Positions 1 through 5,272 of a stretch of 7,799 nt of DNA are shown piece by piece. Below the pieces are notes generated by a model. That model saw only the letters and a program-made list of their open reading frames with translations. It was not told the DNA's origin and ran no database searches. Source of the stretch: an uncultured Haloferula sp. (GTDB lineage: Bacteria > Verrucomicrobiota > Verrucomicrobiae > Verrucomicrobiales > Akkermansiaceae); the NCBI GenBank assembly GCA_946481625.1, contig CAMLOZ010000142.1:1-7799 (forward strand), written 5' to 3'. How positions within the stretch are numbered: the first letter of the stretch is position 1; each line of letters begins with the position of its first letter. A program made the position numbers and the translations under genes.

Positions 1-935
1 ACCATCAGGTCCATCATGATCCGGCAGTGCTCGCCGTGGTCGAAGCGCGGGCGCGAGTTCAATTCTTCCTCGCGCGAAGCCTTGCCCATCGACTTCGAGA
101 TCCGCTTGTCGACCTCGTCGAGGCGCTTGAGCAGCTCTGGGGGCAGGTTTTCGCCCGCGCCGAGCGTCGCGGCTTCCGCCTCGATGCGGCGCTCCACCTC
201 GCGGATCGATTCGAGGTACTGCTCCAGCTTGTTCTTGTCCGCCTGGCCGAGCTTCGCTTGCAGGCGCTTGGCATCGGTGCTGACCAGATCGAGCACCGAT
301 CTGTCATCGGCGGCCTGCTTCTCGCCGCCCTTCGAGCGACCGCGGAAGAGACGGTCGAAGGCGACGCGGGGGTTGATCTCGCAGGGGAGGGGAACGGTGG
401 AGGTCTTCCAGGAAATGTGCGAGGCGTAGAGGCGGGTGTAGTTGACGTTCGTATCGATGCCGGTGGCAACCGGCTCCGTGCCGAGTTCCAGCGAGGGCAG
501 CTTGGTGTTCTTGCCGAGATGCTGCGCCGCTATCTGGTCCATCGAGATCCCGCCCGCAGCGATGTCCGAGCCGGTAGTCTTCGTGATCGTCGTGCCGGTC
601 AGCCAGCCGCCGGTCTTCACGTAATGGCCGTCGCCGGTGAAGGAAGCCTTGTTCTGCAGGCCGGTGAGGATGAGCAGCTCCTGCTTGTGCTTCTCCAGCG
701 GCGAGAGGATTGGCGAGAGCTTGAAGCCGCGGCCCTTGCCCTCCGGCGTCCAGCGGTCGGCGCGCACGCCGTTCGGCATGTAGAGCAGCGCGATCCGCAC
801 CGGCAGCGACGCCGATGAACCCGCCGCCATGAGCGGCCGCATGGCATCGAGGAAGGGCAGCGCGAGGGTGGCACCGGCACCGCGAAGGAAACTGCGGCGC
901 GGCATCAGCCACTTCTGGGATTGGATGTTGGCCAT
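1..935 (-). CDS. DUF1552 family protein with Tat signal, C-terminus beyond window
   Basis: The frame gives 311 codons and is still open at the window edge. DUF1552 proteins are usually about 420-450 residues (from memory), so roughly the last quarter is missing. The N-terminus carries a twin-arginine export signal: RRSFLRG at residues 13-19, then the hydrophobic stretch GATLALPFLDA. The family pattern follows: VRIALLYMPNGVRADRWTPEG around residues 46-66, GDGHY near 101, TKTTGSDIAAGGISMDQIA around 118-136 and LPSLELGTEP near 145-154. I chose the ATG at 935 because it places the Tat motif at a normal distance; a second in-frame ATG at residue 11 would also keep it. No clear Shine-Dalgarno precedes either. 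The gene lies 96 bases after the DUF1592 cytochrome gene on the same strand, the usual order of this pair, so the two are probably one operon. The biochemical function of DUF1552 is not established; a folded, possibly cofactor-bearing periplasmic partner of the cytochrome is an inference from Tat export. Confidence 0.9.
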   Translation of the reverse strand, partial: MANIQSQKWLMPRRSFLRGAGATLALPFLDAMRPLMAAGSSASLPVRIALLYMPNGVRADRWTPEGKGRGFKLSPILSPLEKHKQELLILTGLQNKASFTGDGHYVKTGGWLTGTTITKTTGSDIAAGGISMDQIAAQHLGKNTKLPSLELGTEPVATGIDTNVNYTRLYASHISWKTSTVPLPCEINPRVAFDRLFRGRSKGGEKQAADDRSVLDLVSTDAKRLQAKLGQADKNKLEQYLESIREVERRIEAEAATLGAGENLPPELLKRLDEVDKRISKSMGKASREEELNSRPRFDHGEHCRIMMDLM

Positions 936-1039
936 TTGGAGGGTGGATGATTTGGAGCTGATGGTTGATGGTTTGAAGGAGGAGCCTTTGGCTGTTCGCC
1001 ATCAACCATCGACCTTACACCATCAACTTTCTTACCTTT
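936..1039 (-). repeat. Heptad repeat array with 12-bp inverted repeat in the DUF1592-DUF1552 spacer
   Basis: Read on the minus strand, six 7-base units run from 1039 to 998: AAAGGTA, AGAAAGT, TGATGGT, GTAAGGT, CGATGGT, TGATGGC. The array begins inside the last codons of the cytochrome gene, and its units supply the TAA stop. The rest of the spacer carries the complement: on the plus strand, AGCTGAT (956-962), GGTTGAT (963-969) and GGTTTGA (970-976), with looser units reaching the DUF1552 start codon. GATGGTTGATGG (960-971) is perfectly complementary to CCATCAACCATC (999-1010) across a 27-base gap, so the transcript could fold into a hairpin just before the DUF1552 start. Short heptanucleotide tandem repeats are known in other bacteria, for example the cyanobacterial STRR repeats. 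Any role here, such as mRNA processing or uncoupling of translation, is inference. Confidence 0.75.
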
Positions 1040-2888
1040 TCGCGCTGCGGTTCTGGAAGGGGTGGGATTCGACAATGGAAAGGACCAGCGACTGCATCTT
1101 CAGATCGTTCTTACGGAGCTTGCCGACCAGATCGCTCACCACCGGCTCGTCGTAATACTCTAGAGGACGGCCGAGAGAGTAGGCGAGCATCTTCCGGGCG
1201 AGGTTGCGCAGGAAAAGCTCGTCGGAGCCTTGGAGGAGCTTCTTCAACTCGGCGGGGCTAGAGAAACTGATGTCGCCGGGGAGGACGGCCTTGGAATCGA
1301 TCAGCTCGCCATTGGCATCGACGCTGCGCCAGCGGCCGATGGCGTCGAAGTTCTCGAGGCCGAAGCCGAGCGGGTCGATCTTCGCGTGGCAGCCGGCGCA
1401 GCTTGCCTTCTTGCGGTGGATTTCGAGGGTCTCGCGGAAGGACAGGCCCTCGGGCGACTTGTCGTCGCCGGGGAGCACTCCGGCATCGGGTGGCGGTGGC
1501 GGCGGCGGAGTGCCGAGGAGGGTGTCGAGGATCCACTTGCCGCGCTTCACCGGGCTGGTGCGCAGCGGCAGGGAGGTGGCGGTGAGGATGGATGCCTGGC
1601 CGATCACGCCGCCGCGGTTCGGATCGGTGAGCGAGACCTTCTGCATCTGTGTGCCGGTGACGCCGGGGATGCCGTAGTGCTTCGCGAGTTCGGCGTTGGC
1701 GAAGGTGTAGTCGGCGTGGATCAGGTCGGTGGCGGGGCGGTCGGCCTGGATGAGGTAATTGAAGAACTCGACCGACTCGCGGTACATGGCGACGCGGAGG
1801 GAGTGTGTGAAAGTGGGGTAGCGTACGGGATCGGGTTCGGCGTTCTCGCGGAGGTCCTCGAAGCCGAGCCATTGGCCTGCGAAGTGGCGGGCGAGGGTTT
1901 CCGATCTTTTGTCGGCAAGCATCCGCAAGGTTTCGGCGCGGAGCGTGGATGGCTCGGAGAGCTTTCCTTCGTCGGCGAGTTTTAACAGCCTTTTGTCCGG
2001 CAAGGAGGCCCAGAGGAAGTACGAGAGTCTCGTGGCGAGTTCGAAATCGTTGACCTTCCACTCGGTCTTCCCGGGCTGGTCGTCTTCCATGCGGAAGAGG
2101 AAGGAGGGATGCAGCAGCAACGACTGCAGCGGGGTGCGAAGCGAGTCCTCGTAAGATTCACCGGCGGCCAGCTTCTCACCGAAGGCGGCGAGGAGGGGCG
2201 CGAGATCCTCGTCGGTCACGCGGCGGCGGAAGGCGAGCGAGGCGTGAGTGAACAGGACGGTGCGCGCGGCTTGCTCCGCGGACACCTTGTCGTTCGGCTT
2301 CGCGAGGATCACGCGCTCGCACTCCTTCGCGTCCTCGTAGATCGCGGTGACGATCCGCTTGGACGCGGCGAGATACTTCTCCATCAGCGAGGGCTGGACG
2401 AAGAGGGCATCGCCGACATTGTCGAAGCCCTCCCCGCCCGCGCCGTCGGAGGGGAAATCCTTGCCCGGCTGGAAGTCGATGCCGAAGAGATCGCGGACGG
2501 TGTTGTTGTATTCGTTCCGGTTCAGGCGGCGCACGGTGGTGCGGCCCGGGTTGCGGGGGAAATTGCCGGTCTCCAGTTTCGCGAGCACGGAGCGGATTTC
2601 ATCGACCAGCGCGGCGCGTTCGGCGTCGGTCGGAAGGACATCCTCGTCGTCGGGCGGCATCTCGCCGTCCTCGACCTGCCTGGCGATGTTTTCGAGGAAG
2701 CGGTGGTGGCGGAAGGCGGCCTCGGTCGAGGTGATCTGGTGGACCTCGATCCCGCCCTTCTGTTTCTTCGCGCCGTGGCAATCGTAGCAGTACTTTGAGA
2801 GCAAAGGAGTCGCCTTGTCGGCAAATGGATCGGCGGCACCCGGCAGGGCGCTGGCGAGGAGCAGGAGAATGGCGCGGAAAGAGAACAC
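1032..2888 (-). CDS. Planctomycete-type cytochrome c protein (DUF1587/1595/1592/1588/1585)
   Basis: This 618-residue protein is predicted to be secreted. Residues 1-20 form a Sec signal peptide with likely cleavage after ALPGAA. A cytochrome c-like segment follows with heme motif CYDCH (34-38) and the downstream GEMPP (76-80), whose Met77 is the probable axial ligand. Then come DUF1587 (RLNRNEYNNTVRDLFG, 121-136), DUF1595 (about 205-268, with FRRRVT), DUF1592 (about 280-410, with LATRLSYFLWASLPD at 284-298), DUF1588 (about 422-520) and DUF1585 (about 548-612). DUF1588 contains a run of seven prolines (461-467) and a second CxxCH, CAGCH (497-501), so two hemes are possible. The order and length fit complete family members. 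The start is a GTG; the frame stays open upstream for at least 14 codons without an ATG, but the signal peptide fits this GTG. No Shine-Dalgarno is visible. Members occur in large numbers in Planctomycetes and Verrucomicrobia beside DUF1552 genes. An extracytoplasmic redox role is inferred from the heme motifs; the substrate is unknown. Confidence 0.93.
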   Translation of the reverse strand: MFSFRAILLLLASALPGAADPFADKATPLLSKYCYDCHGAKKQKGGIEVHQITSTEAAFRHHRFLENIARQVEDGEMPPDDEDVLPTDAERAALVDEIRSVLAKLETGNFPRNPGRTTVRRLNRNEYNNTVRDLFGIDFQPGKDFPSDGAGGEGFDNVGDALFVQPSLMEKYLAASKRIVTAIYEDAKECERVILAKPNDKVSAEQAARTVLFTHASLAFRRRVTDEDLAPLLAAFGEKLAAGESYEDSLRTPLQSLLLHPSFLFRMEDDQPGKTEWKVNDFELATRLSYFLWASLPDKRLLKLADEGKLSEPSTLRAETLRMLADKRSETLARHFAGQWLGFEDLRENAEPDPVRYPTFTHSLRVAMYRESVEFFNYLIQADRPATDLIHADYTFANAELAKHYGIPGVTGTQMQKVSLTDPNRGGVIGQASILTATSLPLRTSPVKRGKWILDTLLGTPPPPPPPDAGVLPGDDKSPEGLSFRETLEIHRKKASCAGCHAKIDPLGFGLENFDAIGRWRSVDANGELIDSKAVLPGDISFSSPAELKKLLQGSDELFLRNLARKMLAYSLGRPLEYYDEPVVSDLVGKLRKNDLKMQSLVLSIVESHPFQNRSAKR

Positions 2889-3005
2889 GAGGCGGACTAG
2901 AAACGTGGCGCGCCGATGCGGACTTTCACGGGTTTCGGGCGGGGATGCCCGCGCGCCCGGTCGGGAAAGCTCGCCTTCCGGGGCTAGGGAGGGAAGACTC
3001 GGGGG
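2889..3005. other. Divergent intergenic region between cytochrome gene and xerD
   Basis: These 117 bases must hold the promoters of two divergent genes, unless the promoters lie within coding sequence, but I see no convincing -35/-10 pair for either direction. The region is very GC-rich. CGGGCG (2936-2941) can pair with CGCCCG (2954-2959), or CGGGC (2936-2940) with GCCCG (2947-2951); at this GC content such short pairings may be chance. Confidence 0.4.
2986..2995 (+). promoter_or_regulatory. Shine-Dalgarno for xerD
   Basis: AGGGAGGGAA ends 10 bases before the GTG at 3006 and is the only convincing purine-rich ribosome-binding site in the window. An in-frame TAG at 2985-2987 means the frame cannot begin earlier, so this site and the stop together fix the GTG as the start. 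Confidence 0.6.
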
Positions 3006-3890
3006 GTGGAGCAGGAGACGGACGCGTTCATCCTCTATCTCGCGACGGAGCGCGGGCTGTCGGCGGCGTACCAGCTTTCGGTGCGGCAGACGCTGGATGC
3101 CCTGGCGGGATGGCTGGAGGGCAAGCGACTGCGGCTTCGGGATGTGGGGACCGATGATCTGACGGGATTTCTCGGGGCGCGGAAGGATGCGGGGCTGGCC
3201 GCTTCATCGCTGCGGATCGCGACGGTGCATTTGAAGGTGTTCTTCCGCTGGCTCGCGGCGCGGGGGAAGTTGCCGATGGATCCGGCGGAGCCTTTGCTAT
3301 CGCCGCGGCCGGAGCAGACGCTGCCGGAGACGCTGCATGGCGAGGAGGTGGCGCGGATGTTGGATTCAATCGACACGACGCGGTTCCTCGGGAAGAGGGA
3401 CCGGGCGATGCTCGAGTTGTTCTATGCCTCGGGCTTGCGCCTGGCGGAGTTGTGTTCGGCGCGGCTGGAGAATCTGGATCGCGACGAGCATTTCATCCGG
3501 GTGACGGGAAAGGGCAACAAGACGCGGATCGTGCCGGTGGGGCGGACGGCGGAGGAGATGCTGGACCGGTATCTGGCGGGCGAGCGGAAGGAACTGGTGA
3601 AGAAGCGGAGCGGCTCGCACATTTTCCTGAGCGTGCGCGGCGGGAAGCTATCCCCGGACCGGGTGCGGCAGGTGGTGAAGGAGCGCGCGGCAATGGCGGG
3701 GATCGAGCAGAACGTGTATCCGCATTTATTACGGCATTCGTTCGCGACGCATTTGTTGGAGGGCGGGGCGGATTTGCGGGTGATCCAGGAGTTGCTGGGG
3801 CACGCGGATATTTCGACCACTCAGATTTACACGCATGTGGACGGGGCGAGATTGAAGGCGGTGCACAAGAGGTTTCATCCGCGGGGATGA
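3006..3890 (+). CDS. xerD: XerD-type site-specific tyrosine recombinase
   Basis: At 294 residues this matches the length of chromosomal Xer recombinases (E. coli XerD has 298). In E. coli, XerC and XerD resolve chromosome dimers at dif during division in the cytoplasm. Residues 1-95 form the SAM-like core-binding domain (AYQLSVRQTLDAL; SLRIATVHLKVFFRWL). The catalytic domain follows with all six expected residues: Arg145 in ASGLRLAEL, Lys172 in GKGNKTR, His240 and Arg243 in HLLRHSFATH, His266 in LLGHADIS and the nucleophile Tyr275 in TTQIYTH. The ending HKRFHPRG resembles the XerD C-terminus more than XerC. The start is GTG with an AGGGAGGG site, and a TAG six codons upstream in frame excludes a longer form. 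It is transcribed alone, divergent from the cytochrome gene and convergent with the glycosyltransferase. There are no phage or transposon genes nearby, so a housekeeping role is more likely than a mobile integrase. XerC cannot be fully excluded without a tree. Confidence 0.92.
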   Translation: MEQETDAFILYLATERGLSAAYQLSVRQTLDALAGWLEGKRLRLRDVGTDDLTGFLGARKDAGLAASSLRIATVHLKVFFRWLAARGKLPMDPAEPLLSPRPEQTLPETLHGEEVARMLDSIDTTRFLGKRDRAMLELFYASGLRLAELCSARLENLDRDEHFIRVTGKGNKTRIVPVGRTAEEMLDRYLAGERKELVKKRSGSHIFLSVRGGKLSPDRVRQVVKERAAMAGIEQNVYPHLLRHSFATHLLEGGADLRVIQELLGHADISTTQIYTHVDGARLKAVHKRFHPRG

Positions 3891-3969
3891 GCGGCGCAGG
3901 CGCCTTGGACAGCCTGCTGCGGAGTTGCATAGCCAACTCACCAACCGCAGTCCAAGGCAGCTGCGCCGC
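3891..3969. repeat. Long imperfect palindrome (REP-like), possible bidirectional terminator
   Basis: The element starts on the base after the xerD stop codon and ends 7 bases before the stop of the convergent glycosyltransferase gene. The outer arms GCGGCGCAGGCGCCTTGGAC (3891-3910) and GTCCAAGGCAGCTGCGCCGC (3950-3969) pair at 18 of 20 positions. Inside them, TGCG (3918-3921) pairs with CGCA (3946-3949), and GAGTTG (3922-3927) pairs with CAACTC (3934-3939) around a 6-base loop CATAGC. Asymmetric internal segments, AGCCTGC on the left and ACCAAC on the right, interrupt the stem. There is no T-tract on either strand, so it is not a standard intrinsic terminator. Its right arm recurs in diverged form at 5125-5151, which favours a dispersed repeat family. 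It could still act as a transcription barrier or mRNA 3' stabiliser between the convergent genes. Confidence 0.8.
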
Positions 3970-3976
3970 GGGTTGG

Positions 3977-5020
3977 TCAGCGTGGAGCGTAGACGGTGCC
4001 CTCGCGGTCGGCCCAGGGAGCTTGGCACCAGGCGTCGTCGCGGAGGGTGAGGTTGACGATGAACCTCGCGATCGCGGTACCGTTGTAGTCGTGGTGGTTG
4101 CGTTCCCAGCCTTTCCTCGCGACGGCCTCGCGGGCGGGAGCTTGCAACGAGAAGTATCGTACTTTCTCCGCGAGGTCGGAGACGTCATCGAAGTAGATGA
4201 TCTCGTCCTCGGCATAAAGTCCTTCCAAGCCAGCCCCGCGGGGGGTGAGGGTCAGGATGCCGTTGCCCATCAGCTCGGCGATGCGTGAGGAGGAGTAGAG
4301 CGGGACATCGGTGCGGCGCGAGAGGTTGAGCGCCATCTTCGAGCGGCGGATGATCTGTTCCTTTTCCCAGCCGAAGATGCCGGGTTGGTCGAGGCAGCCG
4401 TAATAGCCGACACGGAGTTCGGAAAGAGCCTCCTTCAACTCGAGGAGGAAGGCGCGGCGGCCGGGTTCGCCCTTGTCGCGGCCGAAGAAGAGGAGGTCGT
4501 GCCGGAGTTCGGCATCGGGGGTTTCGAAGGCGCGGTGACACTCGATCCCGGCATCGACGGCGCTGGGGATGAAGCCAGCGGCGCAGGTGGGGGTGGCGAG
4601 AGCTTCGAGCAAAGGACCGCCGGTGGAGCAGAAGACCGCATCGAGGACGCCGAGCCGGTCGCGGAGGTGGCGGGTTTCCTCATCGTCCCAGAGGGGATCG
4701 ACGTACCAGAGGCCGATGCGGATGTCCGGCAGGATGAGGCGGATCTCGCGGAGGGTTTCGGCGGTGATATATTGCGCGTGGCCGAGGATGAGGAGGTCGG
4801 GGTGGACGTTGCGGCAGGTTTCGATCAGGGCCCTGTTGGCGCGACCCTTGCCGAAGGTCTTGCTCTTCAGGGGCGAGAGCATGCGGGCGCGGTCGTTGAT
4901 GGAAAACGGATAGACGAAGTGGCCGAGGCGGATGAGGCCGTGGTGGATCTTCTGGTCTTGGTTCCAGAGGTGCGCGCCGTCCTTGTCGAGCTGGAGGTTC
5001 GCGGCGTGGACGATGCGCAT
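3977..5020 (-). CDS. CgeB-like glycosyltransferase (Glyco_trans_1_2 domain)
   Basis: This 347-residue protein has no signal peptide or membrane segment and is probably cytoplasmic. The N-terminal half reads like the donor-independent lobe of a GT-B fold: MRIVHAANL (1-9), [13 protein letters not shown] (74-86) and the GLWYVDP strand (103-109), similar to CgeB-like or DUF3880-type proteins. The C-terminal half matches the family pattern of glycosyltransferase group 1 variants: [10 protein letters not shown] (227-236), [12 protein letters not shown] (243-254), with Glu249 at the position of the conserved family glutamate, [20 protein letters not shown] (260-279) and DLAEKVRYF (282-290). It should transfer a sugar from an activated donor to an unidentified acceptor, perhaps a surface glycan or a small molecule. 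The ATG at 5020 begins the first beta strand, so the start is sound, though no Shine-Dalgarno is present; instead a heptad array begins 15 bases upstream. It stands alone, convergent with xerD and divergent from the transporter, so context gives no substrate. Confidence 0.82.
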   Translation of the reverse strand: MRIVHAANLQLDKDGAHLWNQDQKIHHGLIRLGHFVYPFSINDRARMLSPLKSKTFGKGRANRALIETCRNVHPDLLILGHAQYITAETLREIRLILPDIRIGLWYVDPLWDDEETRHLRDRLGVLDAVFCSTGGPLLEALATPTCAAGFIPSAVDAGIECHRAFETPDAELRHDLLFFGRDKGEPGRRAFLLELKEALSELRVGYYGCLDQPGIFGWEKEQIIRRSKMALNLSRRTDVPLYSSSRIAELMGNGILTLTPRGAGLEGLYAEDEIIYFDDVSDLAEKVRYFSLQAPAREAVARKGWERNHHDYNGTAIARFIVNLTLRDDAWCQAPWADREGTVYAPR

Positions 5021-5035
5021 GGCGGGGAGTTAAAA

Positions 5036-5087
5036 GTTCCAGGTTCGAAGTTCCAAGTGCCAAGGCGAGGGAAGTTCGAAGTTCCAG
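5036..5087. repeat. Heptad repeat array (GTTCCAA/GTTCGAA) before the glycosyltransferase start
   Basis: On the plus strand six units of a 7-base repeat are visible: GTTCCAG (5036), GTTCGAA (5043), GTTCCAA (5050), GTGCCAA (5057), then an interruption at 5064-5073, then GTTCGAA (5074) and GTTCCAG (5081). The array ends 15 bases from the ATG of the glycosyltransferase, so it probably lies in that gene's leader or promoter. The unit differs from the heptads at 936-1039, but the period and the position in front of a start codon are the same. TTCGAA is itself palindromic, and the GGAAC/GTTCC content allows local pairing. No function is known to me. Confidence 0.8.
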
Positions 5088-5113
5088 GAAAGGCGGAGGA
5101 TGGCTCGGATCTT

Positions 5114-5129
5114 CACGGCACCTGCCGTG
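5114..5129. repeat. Short perfect inverted repeat
   Basis: CACGGCA (5114-5120) and TGCCGTG (5123-5129) are perfect complements separated by CC. The 2-base gap is too tight for a full RNA hairpin, so either the inner pair opens in RNA or the site is a DNA-level dyad such as an operator. It directly abuts the half copy of the REP-like palindrome and lies between two divergent genes. Confidence 0.5.
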
Positions 5130-5151
5130 GTCCAAGGCGGCCGCGCCGCGG
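5125..5151 (+). repeat. Half copy of the REP-like palindrome
   Basis: This segment aligns without gaps to 3945-3971 at a constant offset of 1180 bases, with 23 of 27 positions identical. The shared core includes TCCAAGGC and GCGCCGCGG. Only one arm is present; the inverse arm seen at 3891-3910 is missing. The adjacent GGCCGCG (5139-5145) and CGCGGCC (5147-5153) form a separate local palindrome. It looks like a decayed or partial member of the same dispersed family. Confidence 0.65.
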
Positions 5152-5206
5152 CCCGAGAAATCCCGCCCCTCCGGGTCCGCCTCACTTCCCCACCCCATTC
5201 CCGTGC

Positions 5207-5235
5207 TTTACGGCGCGGAATCCGCTCCCTAGCGT
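5207..5235 (+). promoter_or_regulatory. Weak candidate promoter for the peptide transporter
   Basis: TTTACG (5207-5212) and TAGCGT (5230-5235) are separated by 17 bases, and transcription would start about 30 bases before the ATG at 5273. They match the sigma-70 consensus at 4 of 6 and 3 of 6 positions, which is weak. This is the best-spaced pair I found in the divergent region. Confidence 0.2.
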
Positions 5236-5272
5236 CCGCGCCAAGCTCCGGCATCCCGTAAAAAAACCGCCC

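Noticed and set aside
27..818. Plus-strand open frame of 263 codons opposite the DUF1552 gene
   Set aside because: It is compositionally biased with no motif, and the opposite strand encodes a clear DUF1552 protein.
1230..2798. Long plus-strand open frames (1230-1985 and 2109-2798) opposite the cytochrome gene
   Set aside because: The translations are low-complexity Glu/Gly/Ala-rich and mirror the codon pattern of the cytochrome gene, so they are shadows.
3006..3890. Mobile-element or phage integrase
   Set aside because: The length, Xer-like catalytic spacing and HPRG ending fit a chromosomal Xer recombinase, and there are no mobile-element genes, tRNA or attachment repeats around it.
3891..3969. 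dif site or integron attC site next to the recombinase gene
   Set aside because: The inner arms do not resemble the 11-bp XerC/XerD arms of dif, and the ends lack the RYYYAAC/GTTRRRY cores of attC. The recurrence at 5125 fits a dispersed repeat better.
3891..3969. Standard rho-independent terminator
   Set aside because: The stem is strong, but neither strand has a T-tract after it, so I annotate a repeat with only possible terminator activity.
5036..5087. CRISPR array
   Set aside because: The repeats are 7 bases long and contiguous, without spacers, and no cas genes are present.
4385..5272. In-frame upstream extension of the transporter (296 codons)
   Set aside because: It lies antisense to the glycosyltransferase and crosses the heptad array. 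It has acidic low-complexity composition and no POT similarity; homology begins just after the ATG at 5273.
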